From Rhodanobacter sp. T12-5 (GTDB lineage: Bacteria > Pseudomonadota > Gammaproteobacteria > Xanthomonadales > Rhodanobacteraceae), in contig NZ_NPKN01000002.1 of assembly GCF_008329435.1 (NCBI RefSeq), positions 803,725 through 867,724 on the forward strand: DNA of 64,000 nt. Direction: 5' to 3'. Of this stretch, positions 10,594 through 20,078 are shown piece after piece (the first letter of the stretch is position 1; each line of letters begins with the position of its first letter). A program made the position numbers and the translations under genes. Under the pieces are notes generated by a model, which was not told where the DNA came from, made no database searches, and worked only from the letters and a program-made list of their open reading frames with translations.

Positions 10594-10627
10594 AAATGTT
10601 ATCGGTATCTTGATACCGATAACATTT
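10594..10627. promoter_or_regulatory. Twin LacI-type operator (34-bp perfect palindrome)
   Basis: Perfect 16-bp inverted arms (10594-10609 and 10612-10627) are separated by TT. The palindrome can also be read as two abutting 14-bp LacI-type sites with a central CG: TGTTATCGGTATCT (10597-10610) and TGATACCGATAACA (10611-10624). It lies between the divergent lacI (start 10370) and the GH65 gene (start 10706). The remaining DNA of this 335-bp gap shows no coding sequence. Confidence 0.75.
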
Positions 10628-10705
10628 AATGCCAAGCTCGCCGCCAGCTGCGATCTCGGGGGTCCGAACGGATGGACCGGCGCAGGGGGAAATCGAGGGC
10701 ATATC

Positions 10706-13700
10706 GTGGATTCAGCGGTCGCGGTCAATCCAGACACACCGGCAGTCGCCGTGCGGGCAGCCGTCGATCCATGGCTGCTGACGCGCCATGGCATCGACCC
10801 GGCGGGCTTCGCGCAGGACGAAAGCCTGTTCGCCCTCGCCAACGGCACGCTCGGCGTGCGCGGCAACCTGGAGGAAAGCGACAGCGCCAGCCAGGCCACC
10901 TTGCTCTCGGCGGTGTGGGAACGCACCCCGATCGATTACCACGAACGCTTCCCCGGCTTTGCCAGCCACACCGATACGCGCATCCCGGTGGCCGATGCCG
11001 CGCGCATCCACCTGCGCCTGGGCGACACCCCTGTCCGGCTCGACCAGGGCGAATGGCTGCAGTTCGAGCGCTCGCTCGACCTGCGCAGCGGCTGTTACCG
11101 GCGGAGCCTGCGCTGGCGCTCGCCCGAGGGCGCGACGCTGCAGATCGAGGCAGAGCGCATCGTCAGCTTCGCCGACGCCGGGCTGCTGGCGATCCGTTAC
11201 CGCGTACGGTCGATCGACTACGATGGCCCAATCACGCTGGAATCCTCGATCAGCACGGCCCGCGAGGCGGCGGCACAGGGCTTCGATCCGCGCATTGGCA
11301 GCCGCATCGACGGCGGCCTTGGCACCTATGCCGCCGAGGCGGAGGAAACCGTCGCCTGGGTCGGCCAGCGCACCACCCACAGCGGCATCCGGCTGGTCTG
11401 CGCGCAGCGCCACCAGCACGCCGATGAACTGACGCTGCGCTACGCGAACCTGGCGCCGCACGGCGTCACCCAGGTCTACGAGGGCCTGCTTGCGCCGGGT
11501 CGGGCGGTGACCCTGCACAAATACGTCGCCTACGCCTTCTCCGCACCGTTCGACGCCAGCCACGTGGACCATCTGCCCGCGCAGGCGGCCGCCTCGCTGG
11601 CAACGGCAATCGAACAGGGCTATCCGATGCTGCTGGCGCAGCAGACCCGCACGCTGGCCACGCTCTGGGCGCAGGCGGACCTTGCCATCGATGGCGATCC
11701 GGCGACCGAGCAGGCACTGCGCTTCAACCTGTTCCACGTGTTCCAGTCGAGCAGCCGCGACAGCCACGGCACCACCGCGGCCAAGGGCCTCACCGGCGAG
11801 GGTTACGAGGGCCACTACTTCTGGGATGCCGAAGTGTTCATGGCGCCCGTGCTGGTCACCGTCGCACCGGACATCGTGCGCGCGATGCTGACCTGGCGCT
11901 ACCGCACGCTGGACAACGCGCGCCTGCATGCGCGCGAGCTCAACCACAGACACGGCGCGCTGTACGCGTGGCGCACGATCAGCGGCGACGAATGCTCGTC
12001 GTATTTCCCCAGCGGCTCCGCGCAATACCACATCAATGCGGCGGTGGCGTGGGCGATAAGGCTGTACGTCGATGCCAGCGGCGACGACGCGTTCATGCTG
12101 GCGCATGGCGCCGAGATGCTGTTCGAGACCGCGCGCGTCTGGCTCGATGTCGGCCATTTCAGCGCGCGCCACGACGGCGCGTTCTGCATCCACGAAGTGA
12201 CCGGCCCGGACGAATACTCTGCCCTGGTCGACAACAACCACTACACCAACCGGATGGCGCAGCGGCACCTGCGCGACGCGGCAGCGGTCGCCGACTGGAT
12301 GGCGTTGAGCCACCCGCAGGATCACGCCGAGCTGGCCGCCCGCATCGGCCTGCATGACGACGAGCCCGCGCGGTGGCGGCGCGCGGCGCAGGCGATGTAC
12401 CTGCCGATCGACGCCGCGCTCGACATCTTCCCGCAGGACGACGGCTTCCTCGACAAGCCGCGACTGCCGCCCGGGCTGGTCGGCGCGCCGGGCAAGCAAC
12501 CGCTGCTCTTGCGCATGCATCCGCTGAGCATCTACCGCCACCAGGTGTGCAAGCAGGCCGACACCCTGCTCGCCCTGATGCTGGCCGGCGAACAGGTCGA
12601 CATCGCGGCCAAGCGCCGCAATTTCGACTACTACGAGAACATCACGGTCCACGACTCCACCTTGTCGGCATCGACCTTCGCGGTGGTGGCGGCCGAGGTG
12701 GGTCATGCCGACAAGGCTTACCGCTATTTCCTGGATACCTTGCGGGTCGACCTGGACGACTTGCACGGCAACGCGGCGCATGGCCTGCACATGGCTGCGA
12801 TGGCCGGCAGCTGGCTCGCCCTGAGTTGGGGCTTTGGCGGCCTGCGCGTGCACGATGGCCTGCCCGCGTTGACGCCGCAATTGCCGGCAGCCTGGAACGG
12901 CTACCGCTTCGGCCTGCGCTGGCGCGATGCCCATCTGCGCGTGGAGGTCGATCGCGACGGCGTGCAGTACACCCTTACCGAAGGCGACGCGCTCACCTTC
13001 CTGCACGAAGGCCTGCCGCAACGCCTGCACGCAGGTCGACCGCTGCGCCTGCCGCGTGCGGGCCTCGTCGACGCCGGACGATCATCGCCGCTGAAGGCCG
13101 TGATCTTCGACCTCGATGGCGTGATCGCCGATACCGCCGTGGTGCATCACGCGGCCTGGAAACGGCTGGCCGGCGAGCTCGGCATACCGTTCGACGACGC
13201 CACCGGCGAGCGCATGAAGGGCGTCGACCGGCGCGGCTCGCTGGACATCCTGCTGGAAGCCGCCACACGCGCGTACACGGAGGCCGAAAAGCACACGCTG
13301 GCTACACGCAAGAACGACTATTACCGCGAACAGATCGAGCATTTCGGACCGCGGGACCTGCTGCCCGGCGCGCGTACGGCCATCGAACAGGTGCGCCAGG
13401 CCGGACTCAAGGTGGCTCTGGCCTCGGCCAGCCGCAATGCCGGCCTGCTGCTGGAGCGCCTGGGCATCGCCGATTTGTTCGATGTCGTGGTCGACGCCAA
13501 CCGGATCAGTCGATCCAAGCCCGACCCGGAGATCTTTCTCGCAGCGGCAAGCGCCTTGGGCATGACGCCGCATGAGTGCATGGGCGTCGAAGACGCCGCG
13601 GCTGGCATCGCCAGCATTCACGCCGCGGGGATGGCGGCGGTGGGGATCGGTCATGCCCAGGCACTGGCCGAGGCAGACCTGGTGTTACCGAGCATGGCGG

Positions 13701-13801
13701 CATTCGACATCGACACTTTCACAACAACGACGAACTGGCGTGGGCCTCGCGACAGACGAGCCGCGTCCCAAAATCAAACTGGTGGGGAGGACGTGAAATG
13801 A
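10706..13801 (+). CDS. GH65 glycoside phosphorylase fused to beta-phosphoglucomutase
   Basis: A 1,031-residue bifunctional cytoplasmic enzyme. Residues about 15-780 are a GH65 phosphorylase (maltose/trehalose/kojibiose/nigerose type): general acid E503 in VTGPDEYSALVDNNHYTN, phosphate-site KQAD at 616-619, and GHYFWDAEVF. Residues about 795-1010 are a HAD-type beta-phosphoglucomutase with nucleophile D802 and acid/base D804 (VIFDLDGVIADTA). The fusion would convert a disaccharide plus phosphate to glucose and beta-glucose-1-phosphate, then to glucose-6-phosphate in one chain. I chose the GTG at 10706, with GAGGG 7 nt upstream and after the operator; a longer ORF would translate through the operator. 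It overlaps the next gene by ATGA. The exact disaccharide cannot be read from sequence. Confidence 0.9.
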   Translation: MDSAVAVNPDTPAVAVRAAVDPWLLTRHGIDPAGFAQDESLFALANGTLGVRGNLEESDSASQATLLSAVWERTPIDYHERFPGFASHTDTRIPVADAARIHLRLGDTPVRLDQGEWLQFERSLDLRSGCYRRSLRWRSPEGATLQIEAERIVSFADAGLLAIRYRVRSIDYDGPITLESSISTAREAAAQGFDPRIGSRIDGGLGTYAAEAEETVAWVGQRTTHSGIRLVCAQRHQHADELTLRYANLAPHGVTQVYEGLLAPGRAVTLHKYVAYAFSAPFDASHVDHLPAQAAASLATAIEQGYPMLLAQQTRTLATLWAQADLAIDGDPATEQALRFNLFHVFQSSSRDSHGTTAAKGLTGEGYEGHYFWDAEVFMAPVLVTVAPDIVRAMLTWRYRTLDNARLHARELNHRHGALYAWRTISGDECSSYFPSGSAQYHINAAVAWAIRLYVDASGDDAFMLAHGAEMLFETARVWLDVGHFSARHDGAFCIHEVTGPDEYSALVDNNHYTNRMAQRHLRDAAAVADWMALSHPQDHAELAARIGLHDDEPARWRRAAQAMYLPIDAALDIFPQDDGFLDKPRLPPGLVGAPGKQPLLLRMHPLSIYRHQVCKQADTLLALMLAGEQVDIAAKRRNFDYYENITVHDSTLSASTFAVVAAEVGHADKAYRYFLDTLRVDLDDLHGNAAHGLHMAAMAGSWLALSWGFGGLRVHDGLPALTPQLPAAWNGYRFGLRWRDAHLRVEVDRDGVQYTLTEGDALTFLHEGLPQRLHAGRPLRLPRAGLVDAGRSSPLKAVIFDLDGVIADTAVVHHAAWKRLAGELGIPFDDATGERMKGVDRRGSLDILLEAATRAYTEAEKHTLATRKNDYYREQIEHFGPRDLLPGARTAIEQVRQAGLKVALASASRNAGLLLERLGIADLFDVVVDANRISRSKPDPEIFLAAASALGMTPHECMGVEDAAAGIASIHAAGMAAVGIGHAQALAEADLVLPSMAAFDIDTFTTTTNWRGPRDRRAASQNQTGGEDVK

Positions 13802-16350
13802 GCAACAACAAGCAAATGACCCGATTGATCTTGTCGGCGGCCATCGCAGGCATCCTGATGTCAGCGACGGCCATGGCGCAGGACAGCACGCAGGACACCT
13901 CGGCGACCGCGACCCCGACGACCGCCGGGAAAAATCCGGCGCGGCAAGCCAATGCCAAGGCCACCACGAACCTGCAACAGGTCGTGGTGACCGGTTCGGC
14001 CACCGGCGTGAAGAAGATCGATGCCAGCTACATGCTGACCACCGCCAGCGCCGAGCAGATCAAGCTGGCCAATCCCAAGAGCACGGCCGACCTGCTGAAG
14101 ATCGCGCCCGGCCTGTGGCCCGAATCGACCGGCGGGCAGACCGGTGCCAACATCGAGATCGCCGGCTTCCCGGGCGGCGGCGATGCGCCGTTCAACACGG
14201 TACAGATGATGGGCTCGCCGCTGTACGGCATGCCGAGCCTGTCGTTCTTCGAGCAGACCTCGATCTTCCGCCTCGACGACACCATCGAGCGCGTCGAGAT
14301 CCTGCAGGGCGGCCCGTCGGTGGTGTTCGCGGACGGCCAGATCGGCGCCACCGAGAACTTCATCCTCAAGCAGGGCACCGAGACGCCCACGGGCAGCATC
14401 GGCGTCACCTACGGCTCGGAGAACCTGAAGCGCGTCGACGGCTTCTACGGTTTCCAGATCGCACCCAATTGGTACGGCAGCATCGGCGGTTTCTATCGCG
14501 ACTCCGACGGCGTGCGCGATCCGCAGTTCCCCGCCGACAAGGGTGGCCAGCTCACCGCCACGCTGACCCACGATTCGGATCGCGGCACGATGATGTTCTA
14601 CGCGCGAGCGCTGAACGACAAGAACCAGTTCATCACGCCGATCCCGCTGATCCAGAACGGCACCGACAATTTCAGCGCCTACCCGGGCTTCGATCCGCTC
14701 AAGGACACCTACAACAGCAAGTACATCCAGCACGTGTTCCTGGCCGGCTATCCGGGCGGCGGCACCAACGCCGACCTCGCCAACGGCCGCGGCGCGAAGA
14801 TGAACTTCTTCGGCGGCAACTTCGACTACGACCTCGGCGACGGCTTTACGCTCAGCGACAAGTTCCTCTTCGACGCCGGCGACGTCGACACCAACGCGCT
14901 GTTCTCCGGCTCCAACCCGGCCTCGCTGAACGACGAGCTCTACAACACCCCGACCGGCCAGGGCGGCTTTGAATTGCCCGCCGGTTCGGCCACGGCGACC
15001 TACACCGGCCCGGGTGGCGGCGGCGCGGTCGACCCGAACCAGAGCGTGATCCACCAGGGCTGGTGGTACATCCACAAGCACCTGAAAAACGTCAACAACG
15101 ACTTCCGCCTCAGCAAGGAGATCTTCGAAGGCAACACGCTGACCGCGGGCGTCTACCTGGCGCACTACACCATGGACGACAAGTGGGCGCTCGGCAATCA
15201 GATGCTGATGACGAACACGCCCAACGCGCGTCCCATCATGGTGAGCTACAACGACGCCGGCACCATCAAGCAGCTGACCGACAACCAGGGTTTCCTCGAC
15301 TACGGCGGCTTCAACATCGCCCAGCACGGCACGGCCACGAACAAGGCGTTCTACCTGTCCGACTCGTGGCGCGTCGGCAAATGGCTGTTCGACGCGTCGG
15401 CCCGGCTGGAAAACCAGGATGCCACCAACAACGTGTGCAACCTGACCAATGTCCCGCTGGACAATGATCCGAACACGCTCTACAACAACTCGGTACCGGT
15501 ATGTAACGGCAGCTTTGCACGCACCAACTACGACAAGACCCACACCTCATGGACGGTCGGCGCCAACTATGAGCTGGCCGACAACATGAGCGTGTACGTG
15601 CGTGCCAACAAGGGCGTGCATTTCGCCGACTTCGACAACGGCATCCGCGGCGCCACCACCGGCAACACCGCACCGCTGCAGAAGATCCAGAACTTCGAGG
15701 GCGGCTTCAAATACCAGTCGGATCTGATCTACGCCGACATCAGCGTCTACCACAAGCAGTTCAATGGCCTGTCGTTCCAACCCACGGATGGCGCCGGCAC
15801 GCCGGTGGGGGCGCCGGCGCTCTACGGCTCCGATTCCAAGGGCATCAACCTGGCCGGCGCGATCACCCCGGTCGAGAACCTGAAGTTCATGCTGGTGGCC
15901 AATTATCTCGACGGCCACTACTCGCACAACAACTCCTGCTTCAAGTTCACCAACGTGGTGACCGGCGTCAGCGGCTGCCAGTTCATCAACGGCGAACAGT
16001 TGCAGCGCCAGCCGAAGGTCCGCTACATGTTCACGCCGAGCTACCGCATCCCGTTCGCGTGGGGTGACGTGACGGCCTTCGTGACCTACACGCACGTCGG
16101 TGCGCATACCCAGGACCAGTCCGGCCTGCAGCAATTGGGTACGTATCACACCTATGATTTCGGCGTGATCGCGAACATCCAGCAGAGCTGGCAGCTGCGC
16201 CTGCAGGGCACCAACATCACCAACGAACTGGGCCTGACCGAGAGCAACTCGCGCATCTTCGGCACGGCAGTCAGCGGTGGCGTGATCCTGGCCCGGCCGC
16301 TGGAGGGCCGCGAGGTCAACTTCCAGGTGAAGTACCTGTTCGGCTCGTAA
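13798..16350 (+). CDS. TonB-dependent outer-membrane receptor (alpha-glucoside locus)
   Basis: An 850-residue outer-membrane receptor. The signal peptide is at the N-terminus (LILSAAIAGILMSATAMA). A plug domain follows (about residues 60-190: LQQVVVTGSA, RVEILQGGPSVVFADGQIG), then a beta-barrel ending in the aromatic-rich strand VNFQVKYLFGS. The start is the ATG at 13798, overlapping the GH65 gene stop by ATGA, so translational coupling is expected. Position in a glycosidase operon implies active import of an oligosaccharide across the outer membrane. There is no SusD partner, as is normal for proteobacteria. Confidence 0.9.
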   Translation: MSNNKQMTRLILSAAIAGILMSATAMAQDSTQDTSATATPTTAGKNPARQANAKATTNLQQVVVTGSATGVKKIDASYMLTTASAEQIKLANPKSTADLLKIAPGLWPESTGGQTGANIEIAGFPGGGDAPFNTVQMMGSPLYGMPSLSFFEQTSIFRLDDTIERVEILQGGPSVVFADGQIGATENFILKQGTETPTGSIGVTYGSENLKRVDGFYGFQIAPNWYGSIGGFYRDSDGVRDPQFPADKGGQLTATLTHDSDRGTMMFYARALNDKNQFITPIPLIQNGTDNFSAYPGFDPLKDTYNSKYIQHVFLAGYPGGGTNADLANGRGAKMNFFGGNFDYDLGDGFTLSDKFLFDAGDVDTNALFSGSNPASLNDELYNTPTGQGGFELPAGSATATYTGPGGGGAVDPNQSVIHQGWWYIHKHLKNVNNDFRLSKEIFEGNTLTAGVYLAHYTMDDKWALGNQMLMTNTPNARPIMVSYNDAGTIKQLTDNQGFLDYGGFNIAQHGTATNKAFYLSDSWRVGKWLFDASARLENQDATNNVCNLTNVPLDNDPNTLYNNSVPVCNGSFARTNYDKTHTSWTVGANYELADNMSVYVRANKGVHFADFDNGIRGATTGNTAPLQKIQNFEGGFKYQSDLIYADISVYHKQFNGLSFQPTDGAGTPVGAPALYGSDSKGINLAGAITPVENLKFMLVANYLDGHYSHNNSCFKFTNVVTGVSGCQFINGEQLQRQPKVRYMFTPSYRIPFAWGDVTAFVTYTHVGAHTQDQSGLQQLGTYHTYDFGVIANIQQSWQLRLQGTNITNELGLTESNSRIFGTAVSGGVILARPLEGREVNFQVKYLFGS

Positions 16351-16364
16351 GGTTGTGGCAAGGG

Positions 16365-16406
16365 ACGTGATCCGGGCCGCTCCCCCTCAGACGGCCCGGA
16401 TCACGT
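16365..16406. terminator. Large hairpin after TonB receptor gene
   Basis: Perfect 14-bp arms ACGTGATCCGGGCC (16365-16378) and GGCCCGGATCACGT (16393-16406) enclose a 14-nt loop, 15 bp after the receptor stop. There is no T-tract, so it is more likely an mRNA-stabilising or partial attenuation element within the operon than a full terminator. Confidence 0.6.
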
Positions 16407-16440
16407 CATTCGAAATCAGTGGTGCTTCGTCGAGGTGGCC

Positions 16441-17706
16441 GTGAATCGAATCCGCATGATCATCGCGCTGGCGCTGATCTACATGATCTTCGCAACCCTG
16501 CTCAACAGCGTCGGTACGGTGATCCTGCAGTCGATCGCCACCTTCGGCATCGACAAGCCCGAGGCCAGCGCGCTGGAGCGCTACAAGGACTTGACGATCG
16601 CGTTCGCCTCGTTCCTGGTCGCCTCGTTCCTGCCGATGTTCGGCTACCGGCGCTCGATGATGCTGGCGCTGGCCATCGTCGGCGGGGCCTGCGTGCTGAT
16701 GCCGCTCTACCCCAGTTTCGTGACCACGCGGCTGCTGTTCGCCTGCGTCGGCCTCGGTTTTGCGATGGCCAAGGTCTGCGTGTATTCGTCGATCGGCCTG
16801 CTCACCACGAACCGCGTCGCCCACTCGCGGCTGACGAACACCATCGAAGGCCTGTTCATGGTCGGCGTGCTCGGCGGCAACTGGTTGTTCAGTGCCTTCG
16901 TCGATTCGGCCAACCCGGGCAACCCGGACTGGATCCACGTGTACTGGCTGCTGGCCGGCGCGTGTGCGCTGGTGATCGTGCTGCTGGCCGGCAGCCGGCT
17001 CGACGAAAGCCAGGCACACGCGCACGGACACAACAATTCGTTCGCCGATTCGCTGATGGAAATGCTGCGGCTGTTCGTGCGACCGCTGGTTTATGTCTTC
17101 CTCGCCTCGGCCTTCCTGTACGTCCTGATCGAACAGAGTTTCGGCACCTGGCTGCCCACCTTCAACAACGAGATCCTGAAGCTGCCGAACGCGATGAGCA
17201 TCCAGTTCGCCAGCATCCTCGCCGGCATGACCGCACTGGGCCGCCTCGGCGCCGGCATCGTGCTCAAGCGCGTGCGCTGGCACACGCTGCTCAATATTTG
17301 CGTGGTGGGGATGGGCGTGCTGGTGGTGCTCGTGCTGCCGCTGGCGCGCGGTGTCGTGGCGCAACCGCATGTGAGCTGGTTGAACGCGCCGATGGCGGCT
17401 TACCTGATCCCGCTGATCGGCCTGCTGATGGCACCGATCTACCCGGTGATCAATTCGGTCGCGCTCAGTTCGTTGCCCAAGCCGATGCATGCAGCGATGA
17501 CCGGCCTGATCGTGGTGTTCTCCGCCTTGGGCGGCACCATGGGCTCGTACATCACGGCGCGCGTGTTCGCCAGCTTCGACGGCATCCACGCGTTCTATTT
17601 CTCGCTGCTGCCGATGACGCTGATCCTGATCACGCTGTTCTTCTTCAAGCGCGAAACCGACCGCGCTGCCGTCGTTGTCGTCTCGCCGGGGGAAGCGCTG
17701 CCATGA
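16441..17706 (+). CDS. MFS sugar transporter
   Basis: A 421-residue major-facilitator protein with about 12 hydrophobic segments. Its context implies import of the sugar or disaccharide released in the periplasm. Features include an N-terminal helix (IIALALIYMIFATLLNSVG), the loop after the second helix with GYRRSMM, and a final basic tail. I prefer the GTG at 16441, with GAGG spaced 5-6 nt upstream, to the GTG at 16435 that overlaps that site. It follows the receptor hairpin and precedes the GH65 gene by about 100 bp. The substrate is inferred from neighbours only. Confidence 0.82.
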   Translation: MNRIRMIIALALIYMIFATLLNSVGTVILQSIATFGIDKPEASALERYKDLTIAFASFLVASFLPMFGYRRSMMLALAIVGGACVLMPLYPSFVTTRLLFACVGLGFAMAKVCVYSSIGLLTTNRVAHSRLTNTIEGLFMVGVLGGNWLFSAFVDSANPGNPDWIHVYWLLAGACALVIVLLAGSRLDESQAHAHGHNNSFADSLMEMLRLFVRPLVYVFLASAFLYVLIEQSFGTWLPTFNNEILKLPNAMSIQFASILAGMTALGRLGAGIVLKRVRWHTLLNICVVGMGVLVVLVLPLARGVVAQPHVSWLNAPMAAYLIPLIGLLMAPIYPVINSVALSSLPKPMHAAMTGLIVVFSALGGTMGSYITARVFASFDGIHAFYFSLLPMTLILITLFFFKRETDRAAVVVVSPGEALP

Positions 17707-17809
17707 GTCCCGGCCGCCAGGAGTTGCTTGCCGCAAGGTTCGCCGCGAGCGTTGGTCGACCTGCATGCCCACTACCGCCCTGCGCCCTGACCCGAGGAGC
17801 CATGCAGAG

Positions 17810-20059
17810 ATGATTTCGCTACGCCACCAGCTGCTTCCCGTCATCGCGCTCGGCCTGCTGCTGGCCAGCACCGGCTCCCGTGCCGCCACCGACCCCAGCT
17901 TCCTGCTCACCGGCACGGCGGACAATTTCGGCACGTATTTCCCCAGCTACCTGGCCAACGGCTATTTCTCCACGATGACCTCGGTGCGCGGCACCGAGGG
18001 CAACCGTGCGTACATGGTCGCGTTCATGGATTACAAGCCGGGCGACATCGCGCGCCCCGCCGCGATCCCCGGCTGGAGCGAGATCGACTACAACCCCGGC
18101 GGCGGCTGGCTCAATTCGACCCGGGTCGACAAGAAGATCTTCGTCGACTATGCGCAGACGCTGGACATGCACGACGGCACGCTGTCGACCAGCTACCGTT
18201 TCGCGTACGCGAACAAGTCGACCGACATCAAGGTCACCACGTTCGTCAGCCAGGCCTCGAACCACCTGGCGGCGACGCAGCTTTCCATCACGCCGCAGTT
18301 CGACGGCAGCGTGCAGCTGACCTTTCCGATCCGGCTGTGGTCGGAGCACGAGCCCCGTTTCCCGATCGCGACGATGACCGGCGACGAGATGATCGCCGCG
18401 GTGATCGCCAGCGGCCAGACGCTGGACAACAAGCCGGTGCCGACGCCCGACCGCGCCGCCGTGTGGTACCCCGGCTACACCCGCGTGCTGGCCAGCGACG
18501 GCGACACGAAGGAACTGACGCTATGGCTGGATGGCCGCGCCGAACACGGCCTGACGATGGCCGAAGCCGCGGCGATCGGCCTGCCACCGGGCCTCGCGAT
18601 CGAAAGCGTGAAGCTGGAAAAAGGCCCGTACAAGCTGTCGCTCAACCTCACCGCCAAAGTGCAGAAGGGCAAGACCTACGCCTTCACCAAGTACATCGCC
18701 GCGTCGCGGCAGGACTGGGGCGGCGACGCCCGCGACGATGTGGCGCTGGCCAAGGCCGCGCGCCAGAAGGGCTTCGCCGCGCTGCTCGCCGAACACCAGG
18801 CCGCTTGGCACGAGTTGTGGAAGTCCGACATCGTGGTCGACGGTGATCCGGACGTGCAGCGCGCCGTGCATTCGGACCTGTACTACCTGCTGTCCAACTC
18901 CACCGTGGGCACGGCCTGGCCGATGGGTGCCTGCGCGCTGACCCCGGGCTACGCCGGCCACGCGTTCTGGGACAGCGATTCGTGGGTATTCCCCGCCCTG
19001 CTCCTGCTGCATCCGGAACGCGCCAAGCCGATCGTGATGTTCCGCGACCGCACGATGCAGCCGGCACGCGATCGCGCGAAACAGTACGGCGTGAAAGGCA
19101 CGATGTATCCGTGGGAAGCCGATCCCGAGACCGGCGTCGACTACACGCCGCACTTCGCCTACGGCGTGTTCCGCGAGATCCACGTCAACGCCGACATCGC
19201 GATCGCGCAGTGGCAGTACTACCTCGCCACGGGCGACGACGCCTGGCTGAAGCAGCACGGCTGGCCGGTGATCCGCGAGATCGCGCAGTTCTGGGTCAGC
19301 CGGGTCACCTACGACAAGGCGCAGGACCGCTACGAGATCCACCACGTCACCTCGCCCGACGAAGCCTACGACGACGTGCCGAACGACTCGTTCACCAACG
19401 CCGCCGCGCGCAAGTCGCTGCAGATCGCGATCAAGGCGGCGAAGCTCGTCGGCGCCGCGCCCGATCCGCAATGGGCCACGATTGCCGCGAAGATGTACAT
19501 CCCGTTCGACCAGAAGAACCAGCACCATCTCGACTTCGACGCCTCGGTGCCGCACGACAAGATCACCTGGATGGGCTCGTCGCTGGCCTGGCTGATGTAC
19601 CCGAACCTCGACCTGCCGATGTCGCCGCAGGTGCGCCGCAACGACTTCGCGTTCCAGCTGCACGAGCTCAAGGTGCACGGCGATGATCCGAACGAGATGA
19701 TGATGGTGATGCTCGCCGTCGGCGCCGCCGAGCTGGGCGACGACAAGGCCGCCGGCGAATGGATCCAGCGCAACCTGGTCGGCTTCCTGAAGCCGCCGTT
19801 CAACGTGCGCACGGAAACCGTCGCCAACAACGCGGGCTACATCCTCGCGACCTCGGCCGGTTTCGTGCAGAGCTTCGTCTACGGCCTCAGCGGCCTGCGC
19901 ATCGAGGACGACGGCCTGGCCGAGGCCTATGCGCCGGTGCTGCCACCGGGCTGGAAATCGCTGACGCTGCAGAACATCAGCTTCCGCGGCCGACATTACG
20001 ACATCCGCATCGATCGCGGAGCCGATGGAAAGGCGAAGCTGACGCGCACCGCGCGTTGA
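17810..20059 (+). CDS. Secreted GH65-family glucosidase, paralogue 1
   Basis: A 749-residue GH65-type enzyme with a cleavable signal peptide (LLPVIALGLLLASTGSRA). Candidate general acid is E518 in HHVTSPDEAYDDVPND, the equivalent of GPDEY in phosphorylases. E669 in FNVRTET may be the general base of a hydrolase (inferred by comparison with GH65 kojibiose hydrolases such as the Flavobacterium enzyme). The phosphorylase KQAD motif is not apparent, so hydrolysis rather than phosphorolysis is likely, in the periplasm. The ATG at 17810 has GAGGAG 10 nt upstream. It is paralogous to the gene at 21899-24163. Acid-trehalase-like or protein-glucosylgalactosylhydroxylysine-glucosidase-like activities are alternatives. 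Confidence 0.82.
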   Translation: MISLRHQLLPVIALGLLLASTGSRAATDPSFLLTGTADNFGTYFPSYLANGYFSTMTSVRGTEGNRAYMVAFMDYKPGDIARPAAIPGWSEIDYNPGGGWLNSTRVDKKIFVDYAQTLDMHDGTLSTSYRFAYANKSTDIKVTTFVSQASNHLAATQLSITPQFDGSVQLTFPIRLWSEHEPRFPIATMTGDEMIAAVIASGQTLDNKPVPTPDRAAVWYPGYTRVLASDGDTKELTLWLDGRAEHGLTMAEAAAIGLPPGLAIESVKLEKGPYKLSLNLTAKVQKGKTYAFTKYIAASRQDWGGDARDDVALAKAARQKGFAALLAEHQAAWHELWKSDIVVDGDPDVQRAVHSDLYYLLSNSTVGTAWPMGACALTPGYAGHAFWDSDSWVFPALLLLHPERAKPIVMFRDRTMQPARDRAKQYGVKGTMYPWEADPETGVDYTPHFAYGVFREIHVNADIAIAQWQYYLATGDDAWLKQHGWPVIREIAQFWVSRVTYDKAQDRYEIHHVTSPDEAYDDVPNDSFTNAAARKSLQIAIKAAKLVGAAPDPQWATIAAKMYIPFDQKNQHHLDFDASVPHDKITWMGSSLAWLMYPNLDLPMSPQVRRNDFAFQLHELKVHGDDPNEMMMVMLAVGAAELGDDKAAGEWIQRNLVGFLKPPFNVRTETVANNAGYILATSAGFVQSFVYGLSGLRIEDDGLAEAYAPVLPPGWKSLTLQNISFRGRHYDIRIDRGADGKAKLTRTAR

Positions 20060-20078
20060 ACGAAGGGTCGCCGAGCCG

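Noticed and set aside
10712..13030. 772-codon open frame antisense to the GH65-phosphoglucomutase gene.
   Set aside because: Same GC-driven antisense effect. The sense strand encodes complete GH65 and HAD catalytic motifs.
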